The translations under genes were made by a program, and so were the position numbers. The notes under the pieces are model-generated. The model was given only the letters and a program-made list of their open reading frames with translations. It did no database searches and was not told the DNA's origin. From NCBI GenBank assembly GCA_947069175.1, contig CAMTDV010000022.1, positions 34,969,476-35,033,475 of the forward strand: 64,000 nucleotides of DNA. Reading direction: 5' to 3'. Of this stretch, positions 61,647-64,000 are shown piece after piece. This stretch comes from Scalesia atractyloides. Its lineage: Eukaryota; Streptophyta; Magnoliopsida; Asterales; Asteraceae. How positions within the stretch are numbered: position 1 is the stretch's first letter; every line of letters starts with the position of its first letter.

Positions 61647-64000
61647 ATGAGTTCTAACCCATGGGATTGGAGTTGTTCAAGCTCAAATCAGGAGTCTTCG
61701 CAAAGCTCCGCAACATCATGGGTAAAATCTTTGATGCCTCAACATACAAGCAATGATCTCTGCAAATCAATGGGCTTGTGTTGCGAATCAGAACATAAGC
61801 ATCTAAACTCTGCTAATGAGTGAAAGTGAAACAGGGAGTAATAACCGACCGCCGAAGTTAAATCACATGAACGATTATCCTTCATGGAAAAGTCGTTTTC
61901 ATACGTATGTTCTCGGTCAACGGAATTGTGGACGTGTTTCACTACCCCCTACGATGAAGCACTTGAAGAAGCTGGATCAAATCCAACCTCATTGGCAATC
62001 TAGTCGAAAGTGACAAGAAAGCTTACGATCTAGAGAAAAAGGCATTTGCTATCCTCACACAAGCTCTGCATAAAGACATTTATCATCAGTTTGTGTATTG
62101 TACTACAACGAAAAATTTGTGGGACACTTTGGAAGCAAGAGGTGAATGTAACGCTGCTACCAGGAAGATTCGGCATGATCTGCTCAAGAAAGAGTTTGAA
62201 GGTTTCATGTTCATGGAGAACGAAAACTTGAATGATATGACGACTCGGTTTTATCATCTTCTCAGCAAAATGTACTCTTATAAAGTATTAGCAGCTCCAC
62301 AAGAAATTGTGATGCGATTTGCTGATGCTTTACCACCAAAATGGGGTCAATTTATTGATCTTTTAAAACATACAGGTGTTTTGGACTCAATTAGTATTTA
62401 TGAACGAAGAAGAACTCCGGAAGGCACAATGAGTCTCTGCTCCACAAAACCCTGAAATGTATTTTGGAGGTATAAATGCAGGTAAAGCTCAAGTCAGCAA
62501 CCGAAGCTACAGACCGCATTTGTGTCAAACGTGAACCCTTTCCTACCCAACCTGTCCAATCAAGTCAGTCTACAAGTTCGAGTAAACAAGCCTATGGATA
62601 AGCTTTTGATCCGAAAGCCTTCCTTCCACAGCCAAGGGATTTAGCGCATAAAGCTCCACAGCAAGCTCCTCAACAAGCTTTCTATGGAAGCAACAATCAA
62701 TCTACAAATCCCAACACTGTCAACTTGACACGTCAAATCTCTCCAAAATCAACGTAGAAGTTGCACAGGAACATGCGGAACTTCTAAATACCATTGTCAG
62801 TGCATATTGTGGTTTAGTTGCAGGTCAAATAGGGAATATCAATTTGACAAACGAAGACTATGAACAAATTGACCCAGATGAAATGGAGATGATGGACATC
62901 AAGTGGGCATTTGCAAGCGCTATGAGAAGAGCGAAGAATTATATGAGAAGAACGGGTAGAACCAGTTTGGAAAGCAAGAAGGATACAAAATACGGCTTTG
63001 ACAAAACCGCCGTTACTTGCTTTAACTATGGAGAAAGAGGTCACTTTAAGCGGGAATGCACAAGACCCAGCAAGGAAGGAAATCACAACCTCATTTGAAA
63101 TCAGTCTCAACCATCCAACACAGCACAGTACAACAACGAAAGAAGAATAGTAGCTATTGGCAACTCTAACAATACCAATCAATCAGGACCTTCAAACACA
63201 CATAGAGCTTTGGTAGTTCAATCTGATGAAGGATGAGATTGGTCAGTATAGTTGGGAACTGAGAACAACGGAAGAACTGCATGCTATGCAAAGATCGTGG
63301 ATCAAATCAAGCATGATCACAGCATCAATACTCCAAATAACCATGATACATCTGGGGATGCTGGTAGTTCTGATGAAGAATGTTCAAGTTCAGATGGTTA
63401 TGGATCTGATTTGATGTGAAGAAAGGAAATGATGCTGAGGTTGAAGAATTTCTGAGTGAAGCTGAGTTATTGAAGAGTGAAAAGGTGGGTATGACGAGGA
63501 ATGCAGAAGCTGCGGAAAAAGAGACAGAGGCACTCTCTACAGATGGTGCAACTTCCTCATCACACTGCCTTTATGGCAAATGTTGAAGGTTCTTCAAAAA
63601 GGTAAATTCTGAACCTCCTACTATTTGCAATGATTGTGTTGAATTGAAAATAAAATATGAAACCGTCAACAGTCATAATCTGAATTTAGTTGTTGAACTA
63701 TCAAAATGCAAAGAGGCGAATTTGGCGCTAACTAGAAATGAAAAAGAATTCAAATCTGTAATAGAAACCCTTAAGAAAAGTGTTTCTGAATTGACAAAAA
63801 CAGTTTTGAATAAACAGACAGGAATTAATATCTACATTAATCTCCTAGAAGAAACAAAGAAAGAGTTAGCCATCGCCAAATGCGAATATGATTCGATCAA
63901 ACGCAAATTGGAAAGTTATTCTAACTCCCAATATGTGCTTGATCATATTATTGAAGTTCAAAAACTAAAGGGAGATGCTCAATGCATAGGGTATAATTCA
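61647..64000 (+). pseudogene. E5 gag and coiled-coil spacer (runs off the window)
   Basis: The first ATG (61647) starts a Ser-rich peptide, MSSNPWDWSCSSSNQES. A second (61816, MSESETGSNNRPPKLN) overlaps it in another frame, so a frameshift is likely. UBN2-type capsid sequence follows (62040-62455, LWDTLEARGECNAATRKIRHDL). YEQIDPDEMEMMDIKWAF precedes a knuckle at 63018-63059 that reads CFNYGERGHFKREC, with the second Cys replaced by Tyr (TGT to TAT). From about 63600 an open Lys/Glu-rich stretch with ETLKKSVSELTKTVLNKQ forms a likely coiled coil ending in SQYVLDHIIE and runs open to the last base. It corresponds to E1 1841-2394. Confidence 0.85.

Overview
The window looks like repeat-rich plant nuclear DNA from a dicot. 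Nested Ty1/copia retrotransposons, a Mutator-like element carrying a FAR1-type transposase and a Ulp1-like protease, a CACTA-like region, a tRNA-derived SINE, a MULE-type MITE and an intron-bearing receptor-like cytoplasmic kinase all point that way. The very long copia elements with an extra 3' ORF resemble what I recall from Asteraceae genomes; that placement is an inference and was not checked.

Layout. (1) 1-36330 is one nest of copia elements, named E1-E4 here. E3 (17574-22776 plus 32249-36330, + strand) is the oldest host. E1 (1-2399 plus 7274-17573, + strand) sits in E3's gag region. E2 (2400-7273, - strand) sits in E1 with a perfect 5-bp target duplication (aaaag) and lacks the whole pol region. 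E4 (22777-32248, + strand) is structurally complete with both LTRs and sits in E3's 3' noncoding region. Every coding region in the nest is broken by stops and frameshifts. (2) 39441-42238 (-) is a five-exon PBL-type protein kinase with good splice sites but three frameshifts. (3) 42769-49851 is a possible degraded CACTA element that contains a pectin methylesterase fragment, a 357-bp foldback MITE with a 9-bp duplication, and a SINE. (4) About 52000-60161 holds a Ulp1-like gene (+) and a FAR1/MULE transposase (-) facing each other, with a 385-bp tandem duplication between them. (5) 60270-64000 is the 5' part of another copia element, E5.

How the parts fit. E1 and E2 form one lineage (A), and E5 shares its motif. 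E3 and E4 form another lineage (B). Both lineages carry three things beyond gag-pol: a conserved noncoding block after RNase H, family-specific arrays of short CG-containing motifs (TTCGTACGAA in A, CATYTCGRAT in B), and, in E1 and E3, an accessory 3' ORF (aORF) whose N-terminal domains look homologous although the families differ. A long-lived accessory protein plus DNA or RNA motif module is the best candidate for an undescribed system here. The most striking single structure is the right end of E2. It is a 172-bp inverted duplication of the R-U5 end whose turning point coincides with the predicted cap site. It looks like a self-primed cDNA that was integrated through two U5 ends.
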